A stretch of DNA of 64,000 nt from Spongilla lacustris (Eukaryota > Porifera > Demospongiae > Spongillida > Spongillidae). The position numbers were made by a program, and so were the translations under genes. The notes under the pieces were generated by a model, which did not search any database, was not told where the DNA came from, and saw only the letters and a list, made by a program, of their open reading frames with translations. Where the stretch lies: positions 19,623,283 through 19,687,282 of the forward strand of contig OX442415.1 in the NCBI GenBank assembly GCA_949361645.1, read 5' to 3'. Below, piece by piece: positions 10,661-22,629 of this stretch (position 1 is the stretch's first letter; every line of letters starts with the position of its first letter).

Positions 10661-12559
10661 TGCCTTTGTAGGATAACAAAAGCAAAGGCTACTGAGTTTT
10701 TTGAGGGACATCAAGTGGGAGTGGCTTGCCCAGGAGGGTCTGAGTTAATCGTCCACGGCCTTAGGGACTGCATCGAAAGTCACTGGAACGATGGAGATTT
10801 CGTTGTACTTAAAATTGATTTCCAGAATGCATTCAACATGGTCTCACGCCAGGGATTACTTGATGAATGCCTCTTGCACTTTCCCGAGCTAATGCCGTGG
10901 GCAGCTTGGTGCTACGGACAGCATCCCACGCTTTTCCACTCTATGGGAACCTTATCATCTGAAACGGGTGTCCAACAAGGGGATCCTCTGGGGCCTTTAT
11001 TCTTTTGCCTAGTCTTACAGAAACTGGTAGGCACTATTGCTACCGATGAAGTGTCATCACACCTTTTGTACCACAAATGGTATATGGATGATGGGGCTGT
11101 AGCAGGTTCAGAGAAGGCTGTTGCCAGGGTGATCACCATACTCAGTGAGCTGGGTCCTCAATTAGGCCTTTTCCTCAATGTTTCTAAATGCGAGGTTTTT
11201 TCCAAGGGAAACATGTATTCCTTCCCACCGGGTATGAAGCGGTCCAATACACCTAACATGGAGATACTGGGAGCTCCCATTGGGGATATCTTGTTTTGTG
11301 CTAAATTTGTTGCAAATCAGCGCGCCAAGGCAAATGTTCTGCTCTCTAAGCTGCAGCAAGTTGGATCCAAAGACCCACAGGTTGCTTACCTGTTGCTTCG
11401 CTTCTGTGGTAGCTTCTGTAAAATGGTCCACTTGGCAAGATCTACACCACCATCCTTGGTTGCTGAAGGGCTAGGCATTTTTGACCGGGACATCCGTCAT
11501 TGTTTTACAGAGTGCACAAGCGTAGACGTCTCCGATGATGCTTGGATGCAAGCTCAGTTGAGTCCTAGTAGGGGAGGCCTGGGTCTTCGCAGTCTCAGAC
11601 TTCATTCAAGTGCTTGTTTCATTGCTTCCATGGGTCATTTTGGTATTGCTTTTGGAGAGAACCCCCACTTGGAGCAGTCCCTTATTGAGTTTAATGGCGC
11701 CGTTGAGGGTATGGAGGGTATTGGTTTACAGGACATAATCGATGCTCCTCCCCACCAAAGGCAATTGTCATCCATGATCGAAGACCACCAGTTCAAGATT
11801 CTCTTTGACCATACGTCTTCACCAGCTAACTGCGCCCGGCTCCTCTCGGTGTCCTCTCCCCATGCCTCAGCTTGGCTTTCAGTTATGCCAACTCCCCACA
11901 AGAACTTACACCTCGATCCTCCTGAATTTCAGGTGGCTCTAAAATGGTGGCTCGGATTAGACACCTCTCAAAACGGCTCCAGTTGTTCATTCTGTCCATC
12001 ACACGCCCTAGACCCCCTGGGTCACCATGCCCTTACTTGTAAAAGTGGAGGCGATTCAATCTTCAGGCACAACTCTCTGCGTGACACCTTCTGGGAATCA
12101 TGTAAGCTGGCCTGTATTGCAGGTCAAATAGAGGCAGGTAGTGGCTTGGATGTTGAGGGAAGTCGCACACGCCCCGCAGATATCTTGCTGCCTAATTGGG
12201 AGTTTGGCAAACCTGCCGCATTGGATTTCACCATTACATCAGCGCTAAATCCTTCTACTTTGAATGAAGCGAGTGTGATGGCTGGGTCTGCTGCGTCGGC
12301 TGCTGAAATTCGCAAACATGTTGCCAACGACGAAAAATGCAGTCGTCTGGGCTGGGTCTGTATCCCCTTATCAGTGGAGACTTATGGTTGTTGGGGAGAA
12401 GAAGCTGGTAGATGTCTTGACAGACTCGCCACGCGGATTGCCACTCGAACAGGCTGTTCCAAGTCTTCTGCGGTGTCTGGGCTTTATGGAAGACTAAGTA
12501 TTGTCCTGGTCAGGGCCAACGCTAGGGCATTACTGGCTAGGTCGTCTTCACTTTCGTAA
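10661..12559 (+). CDS. Non-LTR retrotransposon RT with restriction-like endonuclease (5'-truncated)
   Basis: The frame is open from 10661 with no ATG in its first part, so the 5' end is missing or spliced. About 630 residues remain. RT motifs are present in order: KIDFQNAFN (motif A aspartate), GVQQGDPLGPLFF, and YMDD (catalytic pair, motif C), followed by the thumb-like LGGLGL-type segment. A C-x2-C-x9-H-x4-C motif (CSFC...HHALTC) comes next, then RPADILLPNWEF...LDFTIT, which fits the PD-(D/E)XK nuclease of R2/HERO-type elements. In such elements the protein nicks target DNA and primes reverse transcription there. All visible catalytic motifs are intact. No 5' gag-like region, and no tail other than AT-rich sequence after 12559, is seen. 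Confidence 0.75.
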   Translation, partial: CLCRITKAKATEFFEGHQVGVACPGGSELIVHGLRDCIESHWNDGDFVVLKIDFQNAFNMVSRQGLLDECLLHFPELMPWAAWCYGQHPTLFHSMGTLSSETGVQQGDPLGPLFFCLVLQKLVGTIATDEVSSHLLYHKWYMDDGAVAGSEKAVARVITILSELGPQLGLFLNVSKCEVFSKGNMYSFPPGMKRSNTPNMEILGAPIGDILFCAKFVANQRAKANVLLSKLQQVGSKDPQVAYLLLRFCGSFCKMVHLARSTPPSLVAEGLGIFDRDIRHCFTECTSVDVSDDAWMQAQLSPSRGGLGLRSLRLHSSACFIASMGHFGIAFGENPHLEQSLIEFNGAVEGMEGIGLQDIIDAPPHQRQLSSMIEDHQFKILFDHTSSPANCARLLSVSSPHASAWLSVMPTPHKNLHLDPPEFQVALKWWLGLDTSQNGSSCSFCPSHALDPLGHHALTCKSGGDSIFRHNSLRDTFWESCKLACIAGQIEAGSGLDVEGSRTRPADILLPNWEFGKPAALDFTITSALNPSTLNEASVMAGSAASAAEIRKHVANDEKCSRLGWVCIPLSVETYGCWGEEAGRCLDRLATRIATRTGCSKSSAVSGLYGRLSIVLVRANARALLARSSSLS

Positions 12560-14734
12560 AGACTTTATGTACATATAGGTGTATGTATTAACGTTGATCT
12601 TTATATTTATACATATAATATTATAATTATAATTATAATGATTATAGTTATAATTATAATCATATACATAGTTCAATATTGTTCCACAGAGGTGTCCTCA
12701 TGTGCAAAAGATCTTGGTGCTTCAAGTGTTATGGGAGCACATGTCATATACATGTATAAACACTTTTAAATAGCCCACTCTTAACTGTGACTTAAAGATG
12801 ACAATGCCCATGCAAGTATCTGTGCATGCAGTTATACATGTGCATACTTCAAATTTTAGAATGATACACACACACATATGCCTCACATTAATGTACAAAA
12901 GGAAGCTCACAGACGTGTTGGAACAATCATGCACATGGAGATTCATATGATGGCATTTGACCACACCCCTCTGCAAAGGTAGCCTTCCAACCAACCATAT
13001 GCATACAGTAGAGTGCTCAAAGTATAATATTCCACTATGGCGCGGGATTCGTGTCAATTAAAATTACATCAGCTTTTTGGCACTATATAGAGTGTACACA
13101 CTAATTTATTATGTCACTGCATTGGGCATATACCCCTCATTTCTTATATACCTCTGCACTTTGTGCATATACCTCAACCGCTCCAGATTCGGTATAGTAT
13201 ACCTTCCCATATGTATACCTCCACATTAATTAGGTATGTAACTCCGCCTCACATTTGTCAATAAATGGAAGTTATGGCCCAGGGAATGGATACACAACAA
13301 CGGGAAATGGACCCATAAGAGGCCAGCAGAATGGACTTATACTCATAAGACACCACGGGAATGGACTAAGAGGCCTAGGGAATGGACTCAAGAGTGGTCC
13401 AGGGAATAAACACTATATATGGTGTGGGATTCGAGCCAAAATTATACTTATCAGCTCTACTGCACTATATATACACTGGCTAAATTAAATATGTGTACCG
13501 CTTTGGATATATATATAGTACACCTCCATTCACCCCCTCATTTCCTATATACCTCGGCACATTGTGTCAGCCGCTCTGCATTTGGTATATTACCTCCTCC
13601 TTGGGTATATATAGCAATACCTCTGCATTGTGATAGTCTCAGAGGGTCAAGAAGAGACGCAGTGAATGGTGTAGTGAGAGAGAGAAATATGCCATAGAGT
13701 GTAGAAGTAGTCTGGGGACCAGATGACTGACTGCTGCAGCCAGTCATCTGGTCCCCAGACTAGTGTAGTGGATGAAGCAGGTGTATTCTTACACACAATA
13801 AACTAAGCAGTTAGAAAAATGGTGTGCAATATAAATTCTCCTGTACTTTATCCGTGCCACAGTAGAAGATGAATTATCTGGCAACTATCACACACTGAGC
13901 CTGTTGAAGTTTAATTGAGTGATGCAAATAAATGGTTTGTTTAGTACAGATAGGTTGATCTGTTCTAAGTTGCGGCCATGAGGAATGTTGTGCATTAGGT
14001 GGCAAAACAACAGAAGCCATGTTCTTGAAGAACTTCAAATTGGGATAATGTGTCAGTGATATACCAAAAATACCTCTGTAACTGTGGTTGGAAGGCTGGC
14101 CAGCCTGAGTCTTTAAATTTGGTTTTGGGCATTAGGTTGGCTCACCAGCCATTGCCTTTAGCCAGACTGGGTCTTTGGATGGTCAACTGGCTGCATGCAT
14201 GGAATGGGGCATTGGACCAGGGGTCCTAAGGTACTGGGTTAGCTGATTCAAGATCCAAAGGTTCAAGCCAGTCAATCTAAGTTCCAAACACAAAGGTCCA
14301 GGCTGATAGGCTTCATGTCCTTATGCCCAAAGCACAGATTAATTCATCCAGGTGGCTGACAAAAAGATCCATGTACTAAGACCAGCAGACCATCCAAGGC
14401 CCACGAAAAGCCGGCCAGCTAAAAACATATGTACATGTATGTAGCTATAAAAGGCAACACATTTTAGAGAGGCTAGAGGAAATAAACACTGTATTGATAC
14501 AAGTACAAGTGTACTATATACAGATAGGTCCTACTACACAGGTACACAAACTGTACACATGTTGTACATGTACTCTTCAGCTATACTCGAACACAAAGCT
14601 TCTGAACTGAAATATGACTTATAAGCTGCTATTGCACTGGAGTCTGCATACGATGCAGTGTGCAGTCTTAGACACTCGTGCCCTCCTTAATTATACATTG
14701 TAGTTGAAACACTTTGTGCTCAACCTGGTCTTAG
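12560..14734. other. Non-coding interval with AT palindromes and short decayed repeats
   Basis: 12,600-12,665 is a TAATTATAAT-rich palindromic stretch directly after the RT frame, possibly its 3' UTR. 13,270-13,410 has imperfect copies of a GGGAATGGACT-type unit. 14,090-14,420 contains degenerate TGG/CCA-rich inverted segments. No gene was recognised. Confidence 0.4.
13708..13762. repeat. Perfect 22-bp-arm hairpin
   Basis: TAGTCTGGGGACCAGATGAC plus TG at 13708-13729 is repeated in exact inverse orientation at 13741-13762, with an 11-base spacer. It could be a minimal foldback element. No target duplication is obvious. Confidence 0.8.
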
Positions 14735-14935
14735 TTTTAGAGATATGAAGATACAAATCAAAGCGCTAAGGAAAGATACAGCGGGTTTGAACCCCCGTGG
14801 GGTATCAAACCATGCGGGTCATGTGCTACAATGACAAGGAGGCAATATATGTGTTGTATATGAAGTGGTGAAAATAGGAAGTCAATAGCTTTAATCATTT
14901 GGAGTGAATCAAGTGCAAAGCATTATATGTTAGAC
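14735..14935. mobile_element. Degraded fragment of the GGGACAG MITE family
   Basis: The blocks GGGTTTGAACCCCCGTGGGG and GTGGTGAAAATAGGAAGTCA, and GCAAAGCATTATAT, occur in the same order as in the MITE at 1715-2534. Both termini are lost. Confidence 0.55.
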
Positions 14936-15324
14936 TGACTGGGGGTACATATTCATACTTTTTCTTATTTGCTAGCTGGTATTAAAAAACCCTACATTGT
15001 CTGATCTCTAGCATTAAATCACAATCCCTATTAATGCCCACTTTAGGAAAGCACAGTTGAAGCCAAATCTGATTATTGAATAAGCAACAGCTCTCCATGC
15101 ACACTAAAGTCACTACATATTCCTTTTTTGTCACCATAGACACGATTGTGCAGAATTAAGGTTAATAGGTATCAATATTAATTATGTTGTGCATCACTAT
15201 ACTATTTTACCAATGGCAATTAATTTGACTATGTACAGATCTATCTGTTAACGTTTATTCCAAACAGGTACTGACACATTGAAGGAACCTTTAGGACACA
15301 ATGGATTGTTGCATCTGCATAACT
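14936..15324. other. Unannotated AT-rich interval
   Basis: No open frame, repeat or motif worth naming is seen here. It precedes the tandem array. Confidence 0.4.
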
Positions 15325-16715
15325 AGGCATGTTAAGGTGCAATGGAAATCACTGATACTTACCACCACACTGTATTCTTCATAACAGCATCCATGGTGAC
15401 AATAGTTTTAGCATGTTAAAGTGCAATGGGAAATGCAACATCTTTGAAACTTACACGCTGCATGTTCATAATAGCATCCATGGCGACAAGGAATAAGTAG
15501 GCATGTTAAGGTGCAATGGAAATCACTGATACTTACACACTGCATTTTTCATAACAGCATCCATGGTGACAAAGAATAATTAAGCATGTTAAGGTGCAAT
15601 GGGAAATGCAACATCGTTGATACTTACATGCTGCATTTTCATAATTGCATCCATGGCGACAAGGAATAAGTAGGCATGTTAAGGTGCAATGGGAATCATT
15701 GATACTTACACACTGCATTGTTCATAACAGCATCCATGGTGACAAATAATAATTAAGCATGTTAAGGTGCAATGGGAATCATTGATACTTACACACTGCA
15801 TTGTTCATAACAGCATCCATGGTGACAAATAAAAATTAAGCATGTTATAAGGTGCAACATCTTTAATTTGATACTTACACGCTGCATTTTTAGTATCCAT
15901 GTCAACAAGGAATTAGTAGGCATGTTAATTATGGTACAATGGGAAATACAACATCATTGATACTTACTCCCTGCATTATTCATAATAGTATGCATGGTAA
16001 CAAGGAATAAGTATGTAGGCAAGTTAAGGTCAATGGGAAATGCAACATCATTGATACTTACACACTGCATTGTTCATAATAGTATCCATAGTGATCAGGA
16101 ATGAGTAGAAATGTTAAAATGCAATCGGAAATGCAACATCATTGATACTTACAGGCTGCATCGTTCATAATAGTATTGCAAGGAATAAGTAAGCATGTTT
16201 TAAGGTGCAATGTGAAATGCAACATCATTGATGCTTACTCCCTGCATTGTTTATAGTAGTATCCGTGGTGACAGGTAATAAGTAGATATGTTATGGGGCG
16301 ATGGGAAATGCTTACAAGCTACATTGTTCATAACAGTATCCATGGTGACAAGGAATAAGCAGGCATGTTTTAAGGTACAATGCAAAATGCAATATCTTTT
16401 ATACTTACTTTCTGATAGTAGTATCCATGGTAACAAGGAATAAAGTAGAGTCATGTTAAGGTCAATGGAAAATGCAACATCATTTATACTTACACACTGC
16501 ATTGTTCACAATAGTATCCATGGTGATCAGGAATGAGTAGAAATGTTAAAATGCAACTGATCGGAAATGCAACATCATTGATACTTACAGGCTGCATTGT
16601 TCATAATAGTATTGCAAAGAATAAGTAGGCATGTTTGAAGGTGCAATGCTAAATGCAACATCATTGATTATTACTTTCTGATAGTAGTATCCATGGTGAC
16701 AAGTAATCAGTAGGT
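15325..16715 (-). repeat. Tandem array of 80-95 bp units (part 1)
   Basis: About 16 units share GCATGTTAAGGTGCAATGGG, GATACTTACACACTGCATTG and CATAATAGTATCCATGGTGAC. Read on the minus strand, most units carry CACCATGGATACTATTATGA, a start codon in good Kozak context, followed 20-30 bases later by GTAAGTATC, a strong 5' splice-site match. Unit lengths vary by loss of a GAAATGCAACAT block. The array resumes at 17,483 after an insertion. Confidence 0.85.
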
Positions 16716-16745
16716 GTGTGAAGGAGAAATAAATTTAAAAGCGAC

Positions 16746-17031
16746 ACGAGGAATACGTCCTAAATCGAGACTATGAGTTAGAGTCCTCCCAAGTTCGGTA
16801 CGATGCTGATGCTGAACAAAGGCGGGCGTCTGCTCGTGACATGTACATAGCAAATCTGGCGTCTAACCGAGCTTCTAAGAGGTGGCGACAGGAAAAGAAT
16901 TCTGTTGCGGTGCGAACTTCTAAGAGGCGGCGTTATGAACTGAACTCAGACGAGATACGAGCTTCTAAGAGGCAAAGCTTGGCGCGTGAGTTTAGATCTA
17001 TTACATGTAGAACAGCTGCAAATGTAACATA
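16746..17031 (+). pseudogene. Arg/Lys-rich repeat ORF remnant
   Basis: The frame is open from about 16746, with the first ATG at 16841, to a TAA at 17031. It encodes a charged, repetitive peptide (RASKRWRQEKNS, RTSKRRRYELNS, RASKRQSLAREF). Such 12-14-residue RxSKRxRxE repeats occur at the start of some transposon-encoded helicase-like proteins, but no downstream domain is present here. I treat it as a fragment carried in with the 16,716-17,194 insertion. Confidence 0.4.
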
Positions 17032-17194
17032 ACTGTAAACATTGTGTTGCTAGGCAATAAACATGGGAATTACAACGGCTGGATTTTGTCACACAATTGT
17101 ATTTACTTGTACATTGTACTTATAGTATGTACGGGTTGCAAAGTACATGTACACCTGTATACTAGGTCTAGTAGTCACAAAAAAAGTGAATGAA

Positions 17195-17482
17195 ACAAGA
17201 TATAAAAAACATTCTCTCTGAGAAAGTTAGTGGTATATAGGATTTGAAGGCAATGGTGGTGTAAAAATTAAGGGAACAAGGGATCAACGATGGTACAATT
17301 ATTTTGAATAGTCCTATATTAAGCAATGTAAAATTTATACATACTACGAAAGTGCTAAATATAGGACTTTTCAAAAAAATTGTACCATCGTTGATCCCTT
17401 GTTCCCTTCATTTTTACACCACCATTGCCTTCAAATTCTATATATCACTAACTTTCTCAGAGAGAATGTTATTATATCTTGT
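17195..17482. mobile_element. 288-bp foldback element inside tandem array
   Basis: ACAAGATATAAAAAACATTC at the left end is mirrored by GAATGTTATTATATCTTGT at the right end. The arms are about 125 bp and roughly 90% alike by eye, including CAAGGGATCAACGATGGTAC. No clear target duplication was found. The repeat array resumes within a few bases. Confidence 0.75.
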
Positions 17483-17830
17483 ATACTTATACTTACAGGC
17501 TATATTGTTCATAATGGTATCCATGATGATGAGGAATAAGTAGAAATGTTAAGATGAGATGGGAAATGCAACATCATTGAAAGGTAATGGGTATATTTAA
17601 AGGTATCATCGATACTTGCAGTCTGCATCATTCATCATAGTATCCATTGTAGAATAAGTAGACATGTTAAGATGCATTGGGAAACTCAATATCATTGATA
17701 CTTACTACAGCTACTTTCTGCATTGTTAATGATGGTATCCATAGTGATGTAAAATGGAGTAAGTAGGCATGTTAAGGTGCAATCGAGATGTGATTGGTTG
17801 AAACCAGGGTCTCTGTAAAACTTACATTGT
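17483..17830 (-). repeat. Tandem array of 80-95 bp units (part 2)
   Basis: Three to four further diverged units of the 15,325-16,715 array follow the inserted segment (for example TACTTACAGGCTATATTGTT and GGTATCCATGATGATGAGG), which shows that 16,716-17,482 interrupted a once continuous array. Confidence 0.7.
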
Positions 17831-18196
17831 CCTGCGCCCTCAAATAACTGGCAATCATTTCTGTAGAAGATAATATTTGTTATGCCTTCTCTCTCGTGAG
17901 GTGCCCAGTCCTTACCTTCTAGGATTTCATCATGGTTCATCAATGAGTCCATGTCTTTACCTTCTACTCAAACTGAGGATGTCTTCTTGGTTCATCAATG
18001 AGTCCATGTCTTTATCTTCTAGGATGTCTTCATGGTTAATCAATGAGTCGCTGTTTTCCTCGACCTCATTGCTCATGTGCTGTTTTGTGGCAGCATCATC
18101 CTAGCTACCTCCTTGATGGTCGCAAACCTTGTAGGGCTGGGGACGGGCATCAGCGAACAAGGTCAGCAGGGTCACGAGAAACTCCGTTGTCACCAT
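17692..18196 (-). other. Possible exon cluster of an unknown gene
   Basis: Reading leftward from 18196, a short frame MVTTEFLVTLLTLFADARPQ resembles a signal peptide and stops at 18101. Acidic repeats follow (DSLINHEDILEDKD, DSLMNQEDIL, DSLMNHDEILEGKD), each near GTAAG-like donors, then GITNIIFYRNDCQLFEGAGQ ending at CAAT|GTAAGT. This may be the 5' part of a gene whose later exons gave rise to the adjacent tandem array, but no splice chain closes cleanly. The family is not recognised. Confidence 0.25.
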
Positions 18197-20959
18197 TTAA
18201 ACCAGGGTTTAACAAAGGGCATTTAAGATTCCTGTGTGTATTCCTGGCAAATAATGCACAAGCACCAGTTCATCTGTAATTTCAATTCCCTTATTTGTAA
18301 CGTTACCGATGTTTTCAAAGCAATACGCGACCAGCATAAAATTATTGCAATGAATGTGATTAAACGCAGCCTTGCTGCAAAGCTACTTCATCTGCTTGTA
18401 TTTCAGAAAAGAGAAATAATTGAGAAGAGCTCCTACGCGAATATCGACCAGTGAACCTAGAAAGCTATAAAATAAGTTTAATGCTTTTATCCGCTTTGTA
18501 ATGGTAACAACGTAAATTGGTATTTAAGCAATTAACCGTTCAAATAAGAATATGAACTGCAATGATACTATTACACAATTTTGATATTCCATTTGTACTC
18601 AAGTTGTGAAACTCTATATTGATTTGGACATGGTTTATTTGGTTCAAAATCATTTGTTTTCATGAGTTTACTTAATTGGTTTCTGGGAATAAATTTTGAG
18701 AATATTGTCATAGCAACCACAATGTCCTGCCTTTGCTCCTGCAATACTCTCATTACTGGAAAATAAGTTGAATATGCAAACAAACTCAGTCAAGCTTCCT
18801 ACCGGCTCTACTATAGAATCTTTTGGAAATCACCGCTTTCATGCAGTTTAGCTGCATGCTTTCGGCCGTATAAACATACATGTATGCAAAGATTATGTGA
18901 AACCCTTGCAATTGAAAGTAAACTTAAAATCCCGCATTCCAAGTTATTACAGTTTATAGCGATCTATGGGGTATATGATTTCAATACCACTTTATGTCCT
19001 GTGCGAAACCAGCTGCACTGCAGTTCTATCTAAGCTTCACAGCAGCTGCCGTTGTAACCATGCATACCTGCATACTGCCGGATACCACACTGAAAACGGA
19101 GTGGGTCACAACGCTCTCAATTTCCAGGCTATAAGGTGTTGCCAGAACATGTATATGGAACTCCAAGCTTCGAGTTTAAATTTGTCGGCACAATTCTTGA
19201 ATCAAGTTGTATGTCATGAATGACGGATCATGCAGTAATAATGTCGCCCTGACGACAATTGGCGTTTGACTATAAGCGTTCTTCGTCGACGTCACCAACG
19301 CTGCGGATATACGACGACTACAATAATGTGGGGTCTTGCACTATATTCAGTTTGCAAAGTACTTCAAAACATAGCGTGCTGCTTTCAGGCTCCAAAAAAC
19401 ACAAAGTAAGTCCTATCACCTACCAACTATTTGCTTATACCGGCCTAAATCGTATCTGATCCGTAATTCGTGATTCTTACTCTTATGTAGTCATAATAAC
19501 AACGTACTAGGATTGGGGAGTGTTGCCATGATATCTACTCCCAGTATCTACCAAAGGTGTTCCATCCAAGGTGGAGATGCCCCGAGGCGACGCTTGCCGC
19601 CATTAGCCGGCTCACCAATGGGCAGAAGAGCATGACTTCATGTAGTGCAGCGGCCAGATGGTAACGGCCGTTGCTGCGCTGAACAATGGAGGTGCCCACC
19701 AAGACTTGTCCAAGAGCTCCGTGTAATTTTGTTTCCTCCGTTGTTATTATCTGCGACGGCTTATGAACGTCATGCAGTTGACACTTTCTTTTTCAAGAGC
19801 GGTTCATTGTGTATTTCTTTTCTTTTATAACTGACTGCAAGAATTATTAGTGATTATAATCCATCTCAGTTGCAAGATCACGAGAAATTATAATGGAGGG
19901 CAGCTGTACTAATAAGCATGCATGGTAAATCTCAACTGTTAATTAATTCTACGGGACTCCTGACTATACAGGACAAAAACGAGCAATTTACACATGTAGT
20001 TTCGTCTCAAAATTGTAGTCTGTACGATTGTAAAGTTTTGGTTCGAAATTTATAAATTCAAGAAGGTCTATAAATTACAACAATGTATAAACATAGGATG
20101 CTTGCCGGCTAGCTTTACATTAACAAGAGGTTTTTATTGCAGCAAGCTAAGACTGATACTTATGTACTATAATAGCCAAAAGAGGAACGATAGAACAATA
20201 GCACACAGTGTTCAGGTATAATTAATGCATCGTTGGGCACATAAAGATGATTGAAATGAATTGGAATGAATTATTAGCATATGCATGTATGCAGCAATGG
20301 ACACAAGGTACCTAATAGAAGCTAGGCCTGTCATGGCGCCAGCACAAAGTATAAAGTATCATAGGATGAAATATTTCATATATTTTGCTCTTAAAAATGA
20401 TTCTCGGATGATATATTAGCAAAATTTCGTCCTGAGATAATTTTTGCTGCCAAACATTATCCCATGTTGCCAGAAACCATCCTAGTTGTAGGACTAATTT
20501 TTTAGCTGCAATTGTTTTTGCTACATTTACGTGATTTTTAATATACATGCATGCATGCTTGCACAAATAAATTGGACCACATGTAGTAGCCATCCAATTA
20601 AGGCATGGCAAAGCAGAAATCACACCACTTGTTACTATTCTGAATAAGCAAATAAAATATACCCATCATGAGACATGACAGAATTACATTTACATATTCT
20701 TAACAGTATCAAAATGATTCCCAATGTTGGTAATAGAAATGGATTCTTCATGATGGCTTGTCTTTGGATATCTACTTTATAACTGGTGAGTGCTATAACC
20801 ATGCATTTGTAGGTCCCTGCTGATGGTGCAAACGCATGGTTGCAGCAGCAATGATTTTTGTAGTTCTGTGGTCCACACATTTATAGACTGCATTCTTGTT
20901 CACTGCATGTAGTCTTCCATTGACTTGTGTGGATCAAGGAGGCAGGACCACTTGGGAAA
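18197..20959. other. Long interval without recognisable genes
   Basis: Frames are short and lack motifs. Sequence around 19,500-19,700 is GC-richer with mixed purine and pyrimidine blocks, and I compared it by eye with U1 and U4 snRNA without a match. No repeat structure stands out. Confidence 0.4.
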
Positions 20960-20991
20960 TGAAGAAGTGATCATTAAACGGATTTTGCATG

Positions 20992-21169
20992 TCATGGTCC
21001 TTTTGTGAGCCAGTTAGCAATTGATCTAAAGAAGCAATTTCCATCTGCTTTGATCCTTCCTATTGCCAAAGATGCCTGTGAATTTCCAATCATTGATGGC
21101 TTCTGGCAATGAATTTGATTTCCATGAAGAAATTTCAGCCCAAATATGCATCTATTCTCTTGCCAATCT
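20992..21169 (-). pseudogene. OTU cysteine-protease domain fragment
   Basis: The fragment begins after an acceptor-like CTGTATGCAG and encodes ...AIGRIKADGNCFFRSIANWL, which contains the OTU catalytic core DGNCFFRS (Asp and Cys of the deubiquitinase-type active site). The frame then meets a TGA and two more stops within ten codons (GP*HAKSV**), so the catalytic His region is unreachable. It lies downstream, in the same orientation, of integrase-like pieces, so I read it as part of a decayed transposon gene and not as a host deubiquitinase. Confidence 0.55.
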
Positions 21170-21336
21170 CTGCATACAGGTAAGTATACGCTGTAGCTTA
21201 CCATATCCATTTTCTCCTCACTCAATACTTTTATACATGAAGATGTAATGGCATGCTCCCATTCGAATGATAGTAGGCAGGTGATATCTCCATTTAGGCA
21301 CATGTAAATTTCTTGTCATATACCCACTGCCTATAG

Positions 21337-21690
21337 CTACTGGCAGAACATATCTAGGTCTGATGCAGACATGAGAAAGTAAGTTTTCTCTAGTACTTGC
21401 AGTGGTTTAGTTGATGTGCACCAAAACATAAGCAGTTCTATCCCTTCAACTACACTGCACGTACCATTCAGGTATGAGAAAAGGGAAGAGGAGAGTTTGC
21501 TTTTGAACTTGTTATACTCATCATGGAGGTCTTCATTGATGATCGCACTATCACCTCCACACACTTCCCTCATACGTGATTCTCCAAAGTACGTTTCACA
21601 AAGAGACAAAGTAAGATCTTTACTCAGGGCAAATTCATCATTCTGCAAGTGCAATGTTTTTTCCTGTGCACATAATGGAGGAAGTTCCAT
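21337..21690 (-). pseudogene. Unrecognised ORF between integrase and OTU remnants
   Basis: The 117-residue frame starts with an ATG at 21690 (MELPPLCAQEKTLHL) and has no stop until 21337. It is mixed and moderately hydrophobic near the end (LNGTCSVVEGIELLMFW). It shares orientation with the flanking integrase-tail and OTU fragments and probably belongs to the same decayed element. No family is recognised. Confidence 0.3.
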
Positions 21691-21768
21691 TAAAGTTATG
21701 AGCGAGAACTAACATCTAATTCTTCATCATCTTCTTCAGCTTTTGTAAAACAGCTCACATCTAAATGT

Positions 21769-21972
21769 TCACCATAAATGCATAAGATGTGTGGAATAAG
21801 GCTGTTCATGAAGTGCATAGTGAGTTTGTTCATTAATTTTGTCTTCATTGCCTTTGTTCTCAACCTCAGGAGGTGTGGACCAATGAGGAGATGCTGGTGG
21901 TGTGGACCGATGAGGAGATGAAGGTGGATGTAGGTATAACTTGACGTTAGCGCCATTGATTCTCTTGGTCAC
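21769..21972 (-). pseudogene. Integrase C-terminal tail remnant
   Basis: The frame begins TKRINGANVKLYLHPP, a segment that resembles the tail after the integrase core in some animal integrase proteins (lineages called KRBA2-like or Ginger-like), where a variable proline-rich region follows. Here a Pro/Ser/His-rich stretch comes next, as expected. Only the tail survives. Confidence 0.4.
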
Positions 21973-22474
21973 AATGTATTTTTGATCTAATGTCAGAAGA
22001 GACTAAGCCTTTACCAAGGTCATGATGCATGAGTTATCAGGCTTGCATGGGCTCAGCAATTTGGGATCCATTTTCCTCCATTACAAAGCACCTCCATGCC
22101 CACCTGTGGAATAAACACAATAAAAACATGTATCTACATCTACATGTCTGCATTTATACATATGCATACCTGCACAAACCTGAAATTTGCTTGTTTTTCT
22201 CCACCCTCTCAGGTTTCTCCTGCCTATGCTTATTGAGACCACCGACAACATCAATCAAAAAGAGGAGGATTGAGATCACATATACCAAAATGTGATATCG
22301 TTTTGAATGGAAAATACACCATTATGTTTATTTCTAAAGACTTAATGTATTTGCTCAACAATTGGCCTCCTGGATCCAAATACGTCAGCTCCATAGGAAT
22401 GGCCAAACATCACTATAACTCATGATGACTTGTATTGTATTCATGCATCCAGATATTCATCCCATAACTCTTTC

Positions 22475-22554
22475 CTTGATATTGGCAAACCCCGTACACA
22501 TTACAATCTGCCAATCTTGATATTGGCAAACCCCGTACACATTACAATCTGCCA
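22475..22554. repeat. Exact 40-bp tandem duplication
   Basis: CTTGATATTGGCAAACCCCG followed by TACACATTACAATCTGCCAA occurs twice in a row, with no differences seen. Confidence 0.9.
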
Positions 22555-22629
22555 ACAATGACAAAGGAGTACTTCTCAGTTTGGATAGTATACTCTTGCA
22601 CTATAAAAATCAGCTAAGTCACTCATACC

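Noticed and set aside
13255..13488. Gly/Asn-rich frame (NGLRGLGNGLK)
   Set aside because: Produced by decayed GGGAATGGACT repeats. No start context or splice support.
19520..19690. Possible U-type small nuclear RNA
   Set aside because: A few short matches to U1-like wording, but no Sm site, conserved 5' end or consistent stem structure could be read.
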